In this document: piece after piece, positions 6,627 through 12,390 of the stretch
Layout of the letters: the number at the start of each line of letters is the position of its first letter
Numbering within the stretch: position 1 is the stretch's first letter
From: GCA-2731375 sp964462145
Lineage (GTDB): Bacteria; Pseudomonadota; Alphaproteobacteria; GCA-2731375
Direction of reading: 5' to 3'
Length of the DNA: 12,390 nucleotides
Assembly (NCBI GenBank): GCA_964462145.1
Contig: CAYWYB010000148.1
Coordinates: 1 to 12,390 of the forward strand
Notes under the pieces: model-generated
Databases searched by the model: none
What the model saw: the letters and a program-made list of their open reading frames with translations, nothing else
Told to the model about the DNA's origin: nothing
Program-made: the position numbers and the translations under genes

Positions 6627-7648
6627 CAGGCGATCCCGGCGCGCAGTATGTCGTGAACGTGCAGGATACCCACGGGCATGTTGCCCGAACCGCCCTCTCC
6701 CTGCTGGCTGTCATCGGTGACGAACAGGCAGGTGATCTTGTTGGCATTCATGAAGCCCAGGGCCTCGGCCGCCAGGGCGCCGGCACGAATGGTCTTGGGC
6801 GCGGACGTCATCACCTCGCCCACCGCTTTGCGCATCAGGCCGTCATCCATATGCCGGCTCAGGTCGCCATCGGTGACAATACCAATCAATGCGCCGGCAC
6901 CATCAATCACGCCGACACAGCCAAACCGTTTCTCAGTCATGGTCAAAATAGCCGCCGACATCGCCGTATCCGCCAGGCACAGCGGCATCTCGCCGCCCTT
7001 GTGCATCAGATCGTCAATCCGGACAAAATCTCGGCCCAGACGGCCGCCGGGGTGCAATACCTGGAATTGATCAGGGGAAAAACCGCGCCGGTCCATCATG
7101 GCGACGGCCAGGGCATCGCCCAGGGCCAGCATCATGGTGGTCGATGTCGTCGGCGCCAGACCCATGGGGCAGGCCTCGGCCATTACCGGCAGAACCAGCG
7201 CCACATCCGCTGCCGCTGCCAGGGTCGAGGGCGCCTTGCCAACCATTGCCAAAAGCGGAATGCCGCGGAACTTGGCATAGGCCACCAGATCGTTCAGTTC
7301 CGCCGTCTCACCGGAATTGGACAGGGCCAGAACGCCATCGTCCCGGCCGATCATGCCCAGATCACCATGACTGGCCTCGCCCGGATGAACGTAGTGCGCC
7401 GGCGTTCCGGTGGAGGCCAGGGTAGCGGCGATCTTGCGCCCGATATGGCCGCTTTTTCCCATGCCGCTGACGACAAGCTTGCCGGTAATGCGCGACAACA
7501 GATCCACGGCGGCATCAAAGGTTTCGTCCAGGCCGTCGGCCAGCAGGCCAAGACCCTCCGCCTCCAGGCGCAAAACCCGCGCCGCCGCCGCGCGCTCGCT
7601 GCTATTTTCCGTCGTCAACGCCTCTTCCCGGGTTTTTGCGGGCACCAT
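6626..7648 (-). CDS. kdsD: arabinose-5-phosphate isomerase, KpsF/GutQ family
   Basis: The 340-residue enzyme interconverts ribulose-5-phosphate and arabinose-5-phosphate, the first committed step toward Kdo, the inner sugar of lipopolysaccharide. The SIS sugar-isomerase domain occupies about 40-185, with SGMGKSGHIGRK (61-72), ALSNSGETAEL (108-118) and the His-containing HPGEASHGDLG (88-98). FQVLHPGGRLG (195-205) marks the linker. Two CBS domains follow, about 208-268 and 275-340. An AAAGG ribosome-binding site precedes the ATG at 7648. It heads the lpt-rpoN cluster. The Kdo-8-phosphate phosphatase gene kdsC, which sits between kdsD and lptC in E. coli, is absent, and the 1-base overlap with lptC leaves no room for it. 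The upstream 195 bp contain promoter signals described separately. Confidence 0.95.
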   Translation of the reverse strand: MVPAKTREEALTTENSSERAAAARVLRLEAEGLGLLADGLDETFDAAVDLLSRITGKLVVSGMGKSGHIGRKIAATLASTGTPAHYVHPGEASHGDLGMIGRDDGVLALSNSGETAELNDLVAYAKFRGIPLLAMVGKAPSTLAAAADVALVLPVMAEACPMGLAPTTSTTMMLALGDALAVAMMDRRGFSPDQFQVLHPGGRLGRDFVRIDDLMHKGGEMPLCLADTAMSAAILTMTEKRFGCVGVIDGAGALIGIVTDGDLSRHMDDGLMRKAVGEVMTSAPKTIRAGALAAEALGFMNANKITCLFVTDDSQQGEGGSGNMPVGILHVHDILRAGIA

Positions 7649-7704
7649 TCAAGCCTTTGATAATAAATTACTTTAACAAACATACATTAGATCATACAGA
7701 AAGC

Positions 7705-7733
7705 GGCACAATTTCCCATGCGAAAATCGTGCC
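7705..7733. repeat. 29-bp imperfect palindrome in the kdsD leader
   Basis: The plus strand reads GGCAC at 7705-7709 and GTGCC at 7729-7733. Pairing continues inward to 12-bp arms with only two non-Watson-Crick positions, both G-T. The right arm overlaps the -24 element of the sigma-54 promoter and the left arm covers its predicted start site. It could be an operator for a dimeric regulator. It could also form a hairpin in the leader RNA of transcripts starting at the upstream sigma-70 promoter. Confidence 0.5.
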
Positions 7734-7734
7734 A
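7720..7734 (-). promoter_or_regulatory. sigma-54 promoter of the kdsD-lptCAB-rpoN operon
   Basis: The minus strand reads TGGCACGATTTTCGC from 7734 to 7720. Against the sigma-54 consensus TGGCACG-N4-TTGC the -24 block is exact, the GG-to-GC spacing is exact, and the only mismatch is C for the second T of the -12 block. The essential GC is kept. Start of transcription would fall near 7708, leaving a 60-base leader before kdsD. It would make sigma-54 contribute to transcription of its own gene and of lipopolysaccharide genes. No enhancer-binding protein is encoded in this window. Confidence 0.65.
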
Positions 7735-7750
7735 ACTTTCGAATTAATTC

Positions 7751-7779
7751 AGTATGAGCACTAAGATAGGTACGGTCAA
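7751..7779 (-). promoter_or_regulatory. candidate sigma-70 promoter of the kdsD operon
   Basis: On the minus strand TTGACC (7774-7779, five of six matches) is separated by 17 bases from CATACT (7751-7756, four of six). The start would be near 7744, about 96 bases before the kdsD ATG and 36 bases upstream of the sigma-54 start. An essential operon would be expected to have such a housekeeping promoter. Confidence 0.5.
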
Positions 7780-7781
7780 AC

Positions 7782-7798
7782 CCGCAAACAACCTGCGG
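7782..7798. repeat. CCGCA-N7-TGCGG inverted repeat upstream of the kdsD promoters
   Basis: A 5-bp inverted repeat, CCGCA at 7782-7786 and TGCGG at 7794-7798, spans 17 bp. It is centred about 82 bp upstream of the predicted sigma-54 start, a distance usual for enhancer-binding protein sites. It also lies 46 bp after the rnd stop, so it might instead be a weak 3' hairpin of rnd. The short arms make either reading tentative. Confidence 0.3.
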
Positions 7799-7843
7799 CG
7801 AATGGTCCATTGGCCCGTTCTAAGCCGCGCCCCGGCGAAATTT

Positions 7844-8455
7844 TCAGTGCGAGAAAATATCCGTTTCCGGCCAGCCCGCCAGGTCCAATTCCGCCCGTAT
7901 GGGCAGATAGTCAAAGCTGGCCTGGGCCAGATGATTGCGGCCTTCGCGAGCCAGCATATCCTGCAAAACGCCATGCAGGCGGTGCAGGTGCAGCACATCA
8001 TTGGCGGCATAATCCAATTGCTGGGACGAGAGCTCGTCCGCGCCCCAGTCGGAGCTTTGCTGCTGTTTCGACAGATCAACCCCCAACAGCTCCCGGCAGA
8101 GGTCCTTCAGGCCATGTCGGTCGGTATAGGTCCGCACCAGTTTCGAGGCGATTTTGGTGCAATAAATCGGCGTGCAGTCGACATTCAGATAGCGCTTGAT
8201 CATGGCGACGTCGAAACGGGCGTAATGAAACAGCTTGGTGACGCCGGGGTCAGCCAGCATGGCGCAGAGATTGGGTGCCCGGTAGACCCCCTTGGCGAAC
8301 TGCACCAGATGGCAATCACCGTCGCCGGCCGACAATTGGATCAGGCAGAGACGGTCACGTTGGGGGTCGAGGCCCATGGTTTCCGAATCGATAGCAACCA
8401 TGTCGCCAAACGACAAACCGTCGGGAAGATCGCCCTTGTGAAGATGATTGGCCAT
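7844..8455 (-). CDS. rnd: ribonuclease D family 3'-5' exonuclease
   Basis: The 203-residue protein is a DEDDy exonuclease of the RNase D type, expected to trim 3' ends of tRNA and other small RNAs. The acidic metal-binding residues are Asp23 and Glu25 in AIDSETMGLD, Asp82 in FHYARFD, and Tyr149 with Asp153 in LDYAANDV. The HGLKDLCRELLGVDLSKQQQSSDW stretch (113-136) is also typical, the run being interrupted here only by my description. E. coli RNase D has about 375 residues with C-terminal HRDC domains. This short form is just the catalytic domain, as is common in alphaproteobacteria. The ATG at 8455 has a GAGG 12 bases upstream, rather far. It follows tRNA-Leu on the same strand by 92 bp, so cotranscription with a likely substrate is possible. 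Confidence 0.9.
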   Translation of the reverse strand: MANHLHKGDLPDGLSFGDMVAIDSETMGLDPQRDRLCLIQLSAGDGDCHLVQFAKGVYRAPNLCAMLADPGVTKLFHYARFDVAMIKRYLNVDCTPIYCTKIASKLVRTYTDRHGLKDLCRELLGVDLSKQQQSSDWGADELSSQQLDYAANDVLHLHRLHGVLQDMLAREGRNHLAQASFDYLPIRAELDLAGWPETDIFSH

Positions 8456-8510
8456 GTCGTGATGCTGCCTCTAATTGACGGGCCCGGCAGTTGGCCCAAT
8501 TTTCTTGCTG

Positions 8511-8550
8511 CCATTCCCCGCACCCCAACATGGGGCATGAGAGGGAATGG
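8511..8550 (-). other. long hairpin spanning the tRNA-Leu 3' end and trailer
   Basis: On the minus-strand RNA, CCATTCCC (8550 down to 8543) pairs perfectly with GGGAATGG (8518 down to 8511). Inside is a second stem, CCCCA with TGGGG around a 3-base loop. The outer arm begins with the tRNA's own CCA, so the unprocessed 3' end would be held in a helix. No T-run follows, so it is not a typical terminator. It may mark a processing signal. Confidence 0.45.
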
Positions 8551-8634
8551 TGCCCAGGAGAAGACTCGAACTTCCACGGGGTTACCCCCACTAGCACCTG
8601 AAGCTAGCGCGTCTGCCAATTCCGCCACCTGGGC
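8548..8634 (-). tRNA. tRNA-Leu (anticodon CAG)
   Basis: The 87-base gene folds as a class II tRNA. The acceptor stem pairs GCCCAGG with CCTGGGC, followed by discriminator A and an encoded CCA (8548-8550). The anticodon stem CTAGC/GCTAG carries the loop TTCAGGT, so the anticodon is CAG (8598-8600), decoding CUG leucine codons. A long variable arm (GTGGGGGTAACCCCGT region) and the T-loop GTTCGAGTC are present. CUG is usually the main leucine codon in GC-rich genomes. Confidence 0.97.
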
Positions 8635-8646
8635 CTCAGGGCGGCA

Positions 8647-8675
8647 TCGATACTGCCCAGGCCCGCCATTGTCAA
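8647..8675 (-). promoter_or_regulatory. candidate promoter of tRNA-Leu
   Basis: The minus strand carries a perfect -35 TTGACA (8670-8675), a 17-base spacer and a -10 TATCGA (8647-8652, three of six). The start would be only about 6 bases before the mature tRNA. The bases after the -10 are GC-rich (TGCCGCCC), as in stringently controlled stable-RNA promoters. The -35 lies in the loop of a 5-bp inverted repeat (8663-8667 with 8676-8680), which may be chance. Confidence 0.55.
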
Positions 8676-8706
8676 GGCGGCGATGGCTATTAGCCCTGCA
8701 ATAAAG

Positions 8707-10236
8707 TCAAAAAGTTGTCGGCCAGGTCGCCAGGCGGTGTTTTCCGATGCCGCCCGTGGGCCGGCGCCGGTGAACCTCCAGCATCCGGCTCAGCCAATCG
8801 CGGGTTTCGCGCGGATCAAGCACGGTCTGGGCCCGGTAGCAGGCCGCCAAATCATAACCGGAACTATCCTGCATGACCTTGGCCATCAGTTCGCGGTAAC
8901 GCTCTGGCTCGTCCTCCTCGCGCACCCGGTAGACAACGTTCACCGCCGCGTTTGGGTCCATGAAGGAAATATCGGCGGTCACCCAGGCCGCCATATGGTC
9001 GCAGACGCCTGCGCCCATGTTCAGATGCGCCTGACCGTAACTTTTGCGCACGATCACCGATAGTTTCGGCACTGTGGCCATTTGCAGGGCCTGGGTATAG
9101 TTCATGATCTTGCCTGGCAGGCGCAGTTTTTCGCCCGCCACGCCGACCAGAAAGCCCGGCGTATCGGCCAAGGTGATGAGCGGCACATTGAAGCTGTCGC
9201 AAAGCGCGATAAAGCTGATCGCCTTGTCGCAGGCATCGGCATCCAGGGCCCCGCCCTTGAACTTCGGGTTCGGCGCCATAACCCCGACGCTGCGACCGTT
9301 CAAACGGGCCAAGCCGGTGGAGATATTGCGCGCGAAGCGATCCTTGATGGGGAAATAGCTGTCCCTGTCGACAATCACGCGAACCACGTCACGCATATCG
9401 TAAACCTTGCTGCGGCTTTCCGGCACCACCGTCAGCAATGCATCCTGGTCCTGTTCGGCATCAGCCGCGGGCACAAGCTCGGGCGGGATTTCGCCGTTGT
9501 GCGATGGCAGATAGCTGAGGAACGCCTTGATGGCGTCCAATGCCTCTTCATCGCTGTCAACGGCCAGATCCGCCTGGCCCGTGACGCCGGTCTGCATGCG
9601 CCATCCGCCCAGTTCCTCGGGGTCGGGGTCTTCCGAGATCGCGACCGAGGTGACGTTGGCCGAGGACACCGCCATCACCGCGCCTTTTCGCATCACCACG
9701 AAATCAGAGGTCGCCGCCCGCCAGGTGCCGCCGCCATAGCTTTGCCCCAATACCGCCGCCGCCCTGGGAATTTGCCGGTCATGGCTAAGATCGAAATATT
9801 CTCCCGTCTTATGGATGCCTACCGCGCCCATGATATCGGGTATGCGGCCGCCGGAGCATTCGCACAGCATGATCAGAGGCAAGCCATTCTCGATCGCGGT
9901 TTGCCGGCTATGGACCATTTTCTGGCCGGCTATTTCCGCGCTTGATGCACCCATGGAGGTGAAATCAGCGGCGTTGACCACCGCCAGCCTGCCATTGATG
10001 GTGCCGGTGCCGTCAACGCTGCCGTCACCCGGGGCCCGGTCATGGTCTTCCACGCGGGCCGGCAGGGCCAGCAGGCCCTGCTCGGTGAACGAGCCTTCGT
10101 CGAATAAATAGGCGATCCGCTGGCGCACGTTCATTACGCCCGCGTCGCGGAATTCCCCTAGGCGGCGGGGTGAGCCCATGGCCAGTGCTTTTTCCCGCCG
10201 CGCCGCCAATTCCCGCAATTGCTCTTCCATCGCCAT
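8707..10236 (-). CDS. acyl-CoA carboxylase carboxyltransferase (beta) subunit
   Basis: The 509-residue protein has the two crotonase-like halves of carboxyltransferase subunits such as PccB and MccB, which move CO2 from biotin to an acyl-CoA. The N-terminal half contains DGTGTINGRLAVVNAADFT (75-93) and the oxyanion segment CECSGGRIPD (125-134). The C-terminal half has LADTPGFLVGVAGE (356-369), RKSYGQAHLNMGAG (397-410) and AAWVTADISFMDPNAAVNVVY (416-436, longer than quoted motifs elsewhere). The open frame extends 43 codons further to 10365, but the ATG at 10236 has GGAG (10244-10247) 7 bases upstream and starts the family-like MAMEEQLREL, so I use it. No biotin carboxylase or biotin carrier gene is in the window, so the acyl-CoA substrate is unknown. 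Family length (about 510) agrees. Confidence 0.9.
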   Translation of the reverse strand: MAMEEQLRELAARREKALAMGSPRRLGEFRDAGVMNVRQRIAYLFDEGSFTEQGLLALPARVEDHDRAPGDGSVDGTGTINGRLAVVNAADFTSMGASSAEIAGQKMVHSRQTAIENGLPLIMLCECSGGRIPDIMGAVGIHKTGEYFDLSHDRQIPRAAAVLGQSYGGGTWRAATSDFVVMRKGAVMAVSSANVTSVAISEDPDPEELGGWRMQTGVTGQADLAVDSDEEALDAIKAFLSYLPSHNGEIPPELVPAADAEQDQDALLTVVPESRSKVYDMRDVVRVIVDRDSYFPIKDRFARNISTGLARLNGRSVGVMAPNPKFKGGALDADACDKAISFIALCDSFNVPLITLADTPGFLVGVAGEKLRLPGKIMNYTQALQMATVPKLSVIVRKSYGQAHLNMGAGVCDHMAAWVTADISFMDPNAAVNVVYRVREEDEPERYRELMAKVMQDSSGYDLAACYRAQTVLDPRETRDWLSRMLEVHRRRPTGGIGKHRLATWPTTF

Positions 10237-10385
10237 TCGTTTTCTCCACGCCAGACTAAATTTACCAATAACGTTATAGCACGGCTCTCGGAAGCCAAAC
10301 TGGGATGGCGTAATTTGGACAAGATCACTATGATGCGGCCCACGAGAGCAGGACAACATCGTCAAAGTGATACGGGTAAATCGAC
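10237..10385. promoter_or_regulatory. divergent promoter region with palindrome
   Basis: This 149-bp gap must hold promoters for both the carboxyltransferase (-) and the NDUFA9-like gene (+). On the minus strand TATAAC (10271-10276) is a good -10 candidate without a clear -35, and it lies within the perfect 10-bp palindrome ATAACGTTAT (10268-10277). On the plus strand TATGAT (10329-10334) is a -10 candidate, also lacking a good -35. A distant inverted pair, GCTCTCG (10284-10290) with CGAGAGC (10343-10349), flanks the middle. A regulator binding the palindrome would control the carboxyltransferase. Confidence 0.4.
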
Positions 10386-11330
10386 ATGGGTAAAGTAACA
10401 GTCATCGGCGGCGCCGGATTTTTGGGGCGCTATCTGGTCAAACGGCTGGCGCAGCAGGGATTGCAGGTCCGCGTCGCGGTACGCGACCCCGAAGCGGCCA
10501 GCTTCCTCAAGCCCATGGGCGATGTCGGACAGGTGCAGCCGATTCAGGCCAACATTCGCAACGAAGCTTCGATCGCCCGCGCCGTCGCCGGCGCCGACGT
10601 GGTCATCAACCTGACCGGCGTCATGTTCCCGGGCGGTGCGCAAAGTTTTCAGGCGGTGCATGAAGACGGCGCCGAGACGGTGGCCCGCGCCGCCGCCGCT
10701 GCCGGCGCCGGCCGCCTGATCCACGTTTCCGCCATTGGCGCCGATGCGGAGGCGAACAGCAAATATGCCCGCAGCAAGGCGGCGGGCGAGGCCATGGTCC
10801 GGGCGGCCTGTCCCGAGGCCATCATCGTTCGGCCATCGACCATTTTTGGCGCCGAGGATCATTTTTTCAACCTGTTCGGCCAGTTGGCGACGCTGACCCC
10901 CGTGATGCCCCTGCTGGGCGGCGGCAAGGGCCGTATGCAGCCGGTCTATGTGGGTGACGTGGCCCAGGCCATCGCCGCCCTGGCACGGGACGATGCGCCG
11001 ACGGGCGGCACCTATGAATTGGGCGGCCCCCAGGTATTGAGCATGGCCGAAATCATGGCCATGGTTTGCGAGCAGACCGGACGCGACCGCCTGATGATGT
11101 GGTATCCGTTTGCCCTTGCCAAATTCTACGCCTTCTTCCTGCAATTGCTGCCCTGGCGGATTTTGACCATGGACCAGGTGGAAATGTTGAAGGTGGACAA
11201 TGTTGCCGGCGGCGAACTGCCCGGCCTGGATGACCTTGGCGTGACGCCCACGGCCCTTAACGCGGTGCTGCCCCGCTATATGTACCGCTACCGCAAGGCC
11301 GGGCGCCTGCCCTCCATCGAACAGGCCTAG
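10386..11330 (+). CDS. Complex I NDUFA9-like NAD(P)H-binding protein
   Basis: The 314-residue protein is an atypical short-chain dehydrogenase of the group that includes the mitochondrial Complex I subunit NDUFA9 and its alphaproteobacterial relatives. The Rossmann nucleotide site is GGAGFLG (8-14). VRDP (32-35) follows the second strand, where the Arg suggests NADPH. INLTGV (74-79) and a Tyr127-x3-Lys131 pair in SKYARSK are also present, and RPSTIFGAEDHFFNLF lies beyond. A membrane-prone segment near 240-256 (WYPFALAKFYAFFLQLLPW) may help it attach to the membrane. Whether it is a true Complex I subunit or an assembly or quinone-related protein cannot be read from sequence. It is the only plus-strand gene here and its stop lies 18 bp from the convergent dehydrogenase stop. 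The ribosome-binding site before the ATG is weak. Confidence 0.9.
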   Translation: MGKVTVIGGAGFLGRYLVKRLAQQGLQVRVAVRDPEAASFLKPMGDVGQVQPIQANIRNEASIARAVAGADVVINLTGVMFPGGAQSFQAVHEDGAETVARAAAAAGAGRLIHVSAIGADAEANSKYARSKAAGEAMVRAACPEAIIVRPSTIFGAEDHFFNLFGQLATLTPVMPLLGGGKGRMQPVYVGDVAQAIAALARDDAPTGGTYELGGPQVLSMAEIMAMVCEQTGRDRLMMWYPFALAKFYAFFLQLLPWRILTMDQVEMLKVDNVAGGELPGLDDLGVTPTALNAVLPRYMYRYRKAGRLPSIEQA

Positions 11331-11348
11331 ACCACGTTTACAGAACCG

Positions 11349-12224
11349 CTAGTCTTCCTTTTGCGGCTCCAGCTCGATGCCCAGGTGATCCCGCATGGCC
11401 TGGTAATAGTCGCTGTCGTCCAAGGCTCCCATGGCGACGAAATCTTCGTCGTTCATGGCGGCGCGGCGCGCCATGATTTCGCTGCCAAAGCCAATCGGAT
11501 AGCGCAGCTTTGGCTGTTCCGCCGATAGCGCCTCGGCAATCACCTCGGCCACCGCCTCGGCGGGCGTTGCGTTGGCGATCCCGATATTGAAGAAACGGCC
11601 ACTGCGCCGCATGGCCGATTTGTAGGGCGAGGCCTTGTCGTAGTGCACCGGGGTATTCTCGAATATCGACGAGGCGATAACGCCCGGCTCGATGATCGCA
11701 ACGCGGATACCATGGGGCGCGACCTCCTGGGCCAAGGCTTCGGAAAACGCCTCCATGGCGAATTTGGAGGCGCAGTAAGCGCCCTGATTGGCCCAGGCAA
11801 GGCGTCCCACCAGGGATGAGATATTGACAATGGCGCCGCGCCCCTGAGCGCGCATGCCGGGCAGAATGGCCTGGGTCAATCTCACCGGTCCCCAGTAATT
11901 GGCCTCGAACATGGCCCGATGTTCATCTTCCGGGTAGGTCTCGATGGGCGATGACGAGGACAAGCCGGCATTATTGACCAGAACATCAACTCGGCCCTCC
12001 TCGGCGATGATCCGCCGCACGCAGGCCAGCATGGACTGACTGTCCGAAACATCCAGGGTTTCGATCACCAGCGGCAGATTTTCCGCCGCCGCCGCCACGC
12101 GCAGCGGTTCCGCCTTGGCGGTATTGCGCATGCTGGCATAGACCTTGTAGCCCCGGCGCGCCAGATGCAGCGCCGTGGCATGGCCGATGCCGGTCGAGGT
12201 GCCGGTGATCAGGCAGATTTCCAT
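11349..12224 (-). CDS. classical short-chain dehydrogenase/reductase
   Basis: The 291-residue protein has all the classical SDR marks: cofactor motif TGTSTGIG (7-14), NNAG (84-87), Asn109, Ser137 in NISSL, and the catalytic Tyr150-x3-Lys154 in YCASK. SMRNTAKAE (31-39) after the second strand, with Arg33, suggests NADP(H). PGVIASSIF (180-188) is the substrate-loop start. The sequence resembles the retinol dehydrogenase/17-beta-HSD-like oxidoreductases of bacteria, whose substrates are mostly unknown. I do not assign one. An AAGGA ribosome-binding site (12234-12238) lies 9 bases before the ATG. It begins 21 bp after the uppP stop on the same strand, so the two are probably cotranscribed. Confidence 0.93.
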   Translation of the reverse strand: MEICLITGTSTGIGHATALHLARRGYKVYASMRNTAKAEPLRVAAAAENLPLVIETLDVSDSQSMLACVRRIIAEEGRVDVLVNNAGLSSSSPIETYPEDEHRAMFEANYWGPVRLTQAILPGMRAQGRGAIVNISSLVGRLAWANQGAYCASKFAMEAFSEALAQEVAPHGIRVAIIEPGVIASSIFENTPVHYDKASPYKSAMRRSGRFFNIGIANATPAEAVAEVIAEALSAEQPKLRYPIGFGSEIMARRAAMNDEDFVAMGALDDSDYYQAMRDHLGIELEPQKED

Positions 12225-12245
12225 TCTCTGTAGTCCTTCAATTGG

Positions 12246-12390
12246 TCAGGCGTAGACCCAATATAACAGCCCGGCACCCAGAACCAGGCGATAGATCACG
12301 AACGGCGTATAAGAGGCATGGCGCAGCCAGCGCATCATCAAGGCCACCGCCAACAGAGCCGTCACGAAGGCCAAGGTGGCGGCAACAAGG
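12246..12390 (-). CDS. uppP: undecaprenyl-diphosphatase, C-terminal part (cut by window edge)
   Basis: Reading the minus strand in from the edge gives 47 residues before a TGA at 12246. They form a hydrophobic helix (LVAATLAFVTALLAVALMM), a basic turn (RWLRHASYT) and PFVIYRLVLGAGLLYWVYA at the end. The last part matches the conserved Phe-x-x-Tyr-Arg C-terminus of UppP/BacA, the membrane enzyme that dephosphorylates undecaprenyl pyrophosphate for reuse in peptidoglycan and other polysaccharide synthesis. The rest of the gene lies outside the window. Confidence 0.85.
   Translation of the reverse strand, partial: LVAATLAFVTALLAVALMMRWLRHASYTPFVIYRLVLGAGLLYWVYA

Noticed and set aside
8548..8634. 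tRNA-Leu as an integration site of a phage or island
   Set aside because: No integrase, no second copy of the tRNA 3' end and no foreign-looking genes lie on either side.
7754..8704. 316-codon plus-strand frame opposite rnd and the tRNA
   Set aside because: It runs through a clear tRNA gene and a clear RNase D on the other strand, so it is not a plausible gene.
10237..10365. 43-codon in-frame extension of the carboxyltransferase to an ATG at 10365
   Set aside because: The extension (starting MTMLSCSRG) has no family resemblance, while the ATG at 10236 has a well-spaced GGAG and a family-like N-terminus. The extended start would also fill nearly the whole divergent promoter gap.
11331..11348. 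Terminator between the convergent NDUFA9-like and SDR genes
   Set aside because: The 18-bp gap has no stem or T-run; the transcripts probably overlap.

Overview
The window looks like ordinary chromosomal DNA of an alphaproteobacterium, possibly a Rhodospirillales-type organism. Gene content supports the class: a long two-domain HPF beside rpoN and ptsN, a short RNase D without an HRDC domain beside kdsD, and a Complex I NDUFA9-like protein near uppP. The DNA is GC-rich and densely coding, and the minus strand carries nearly everything. I could not place it to genus.

Layout by position. 48-1376 (-) is an MmgE/PrpD-family protein. Between it and ptsN lies a 105-bp palindromic element (1386-1490) that looks like a small dispersed repeat. 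1510-7648 (-) is the conserved envelope/nitrogen cluster, transcribed in the order kdsD, lptC, lptA, lptB, rpoN, hpf, ptsN. 7844-8455 (-) is a short RNase D. 8548-8634 (-) is tRNA-Leu(CAG) with its CCA encoded. 8707-10236 (-) is an acyl-CoA carboxylase carboxyltransferase subunit. 10386-11330 (+) is the NDUFA9-like protein, the only plus-strand gene. 11349-12224 (-) is a short-chain dehydrogenase. From 12246 to the window edge (-) is the C-terminal end of UppP. No gap exceeds 300 bases. Bases 1-47 hold nothing I can identify.

How the genes fit together. KdsD makes arabinose-5-phosphate, the precursor of the lipopolysaccharide sugar Kdo. LptC, LptA and LptB belong to the machine that carries lipopolysaccharide from the inner membrane across the periplasm. 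RpoN is sigma-54, HPF dimerises idle ribosomes, and PtsN is the nitrogen phosphotransferase regulator. UppP recycles the undecaprenyl carrier of envelope polysaccharides.

The most interesting signal is in the kdsD leader (7649-7843). A near-perfect sigma-54 promoter (7720-7734) points into the operon that encodes sigma-54. It lies just downstream of a plausible sigma-70 promoter (7751-7779) and is covered by a 29-bp imperfect palindrome. This suggests autoregulation of rpoN together with lipopolysaccharide transport genes. I see no defence system, mobile element with a transposase, CRISPR array or obviously new gene cluster.
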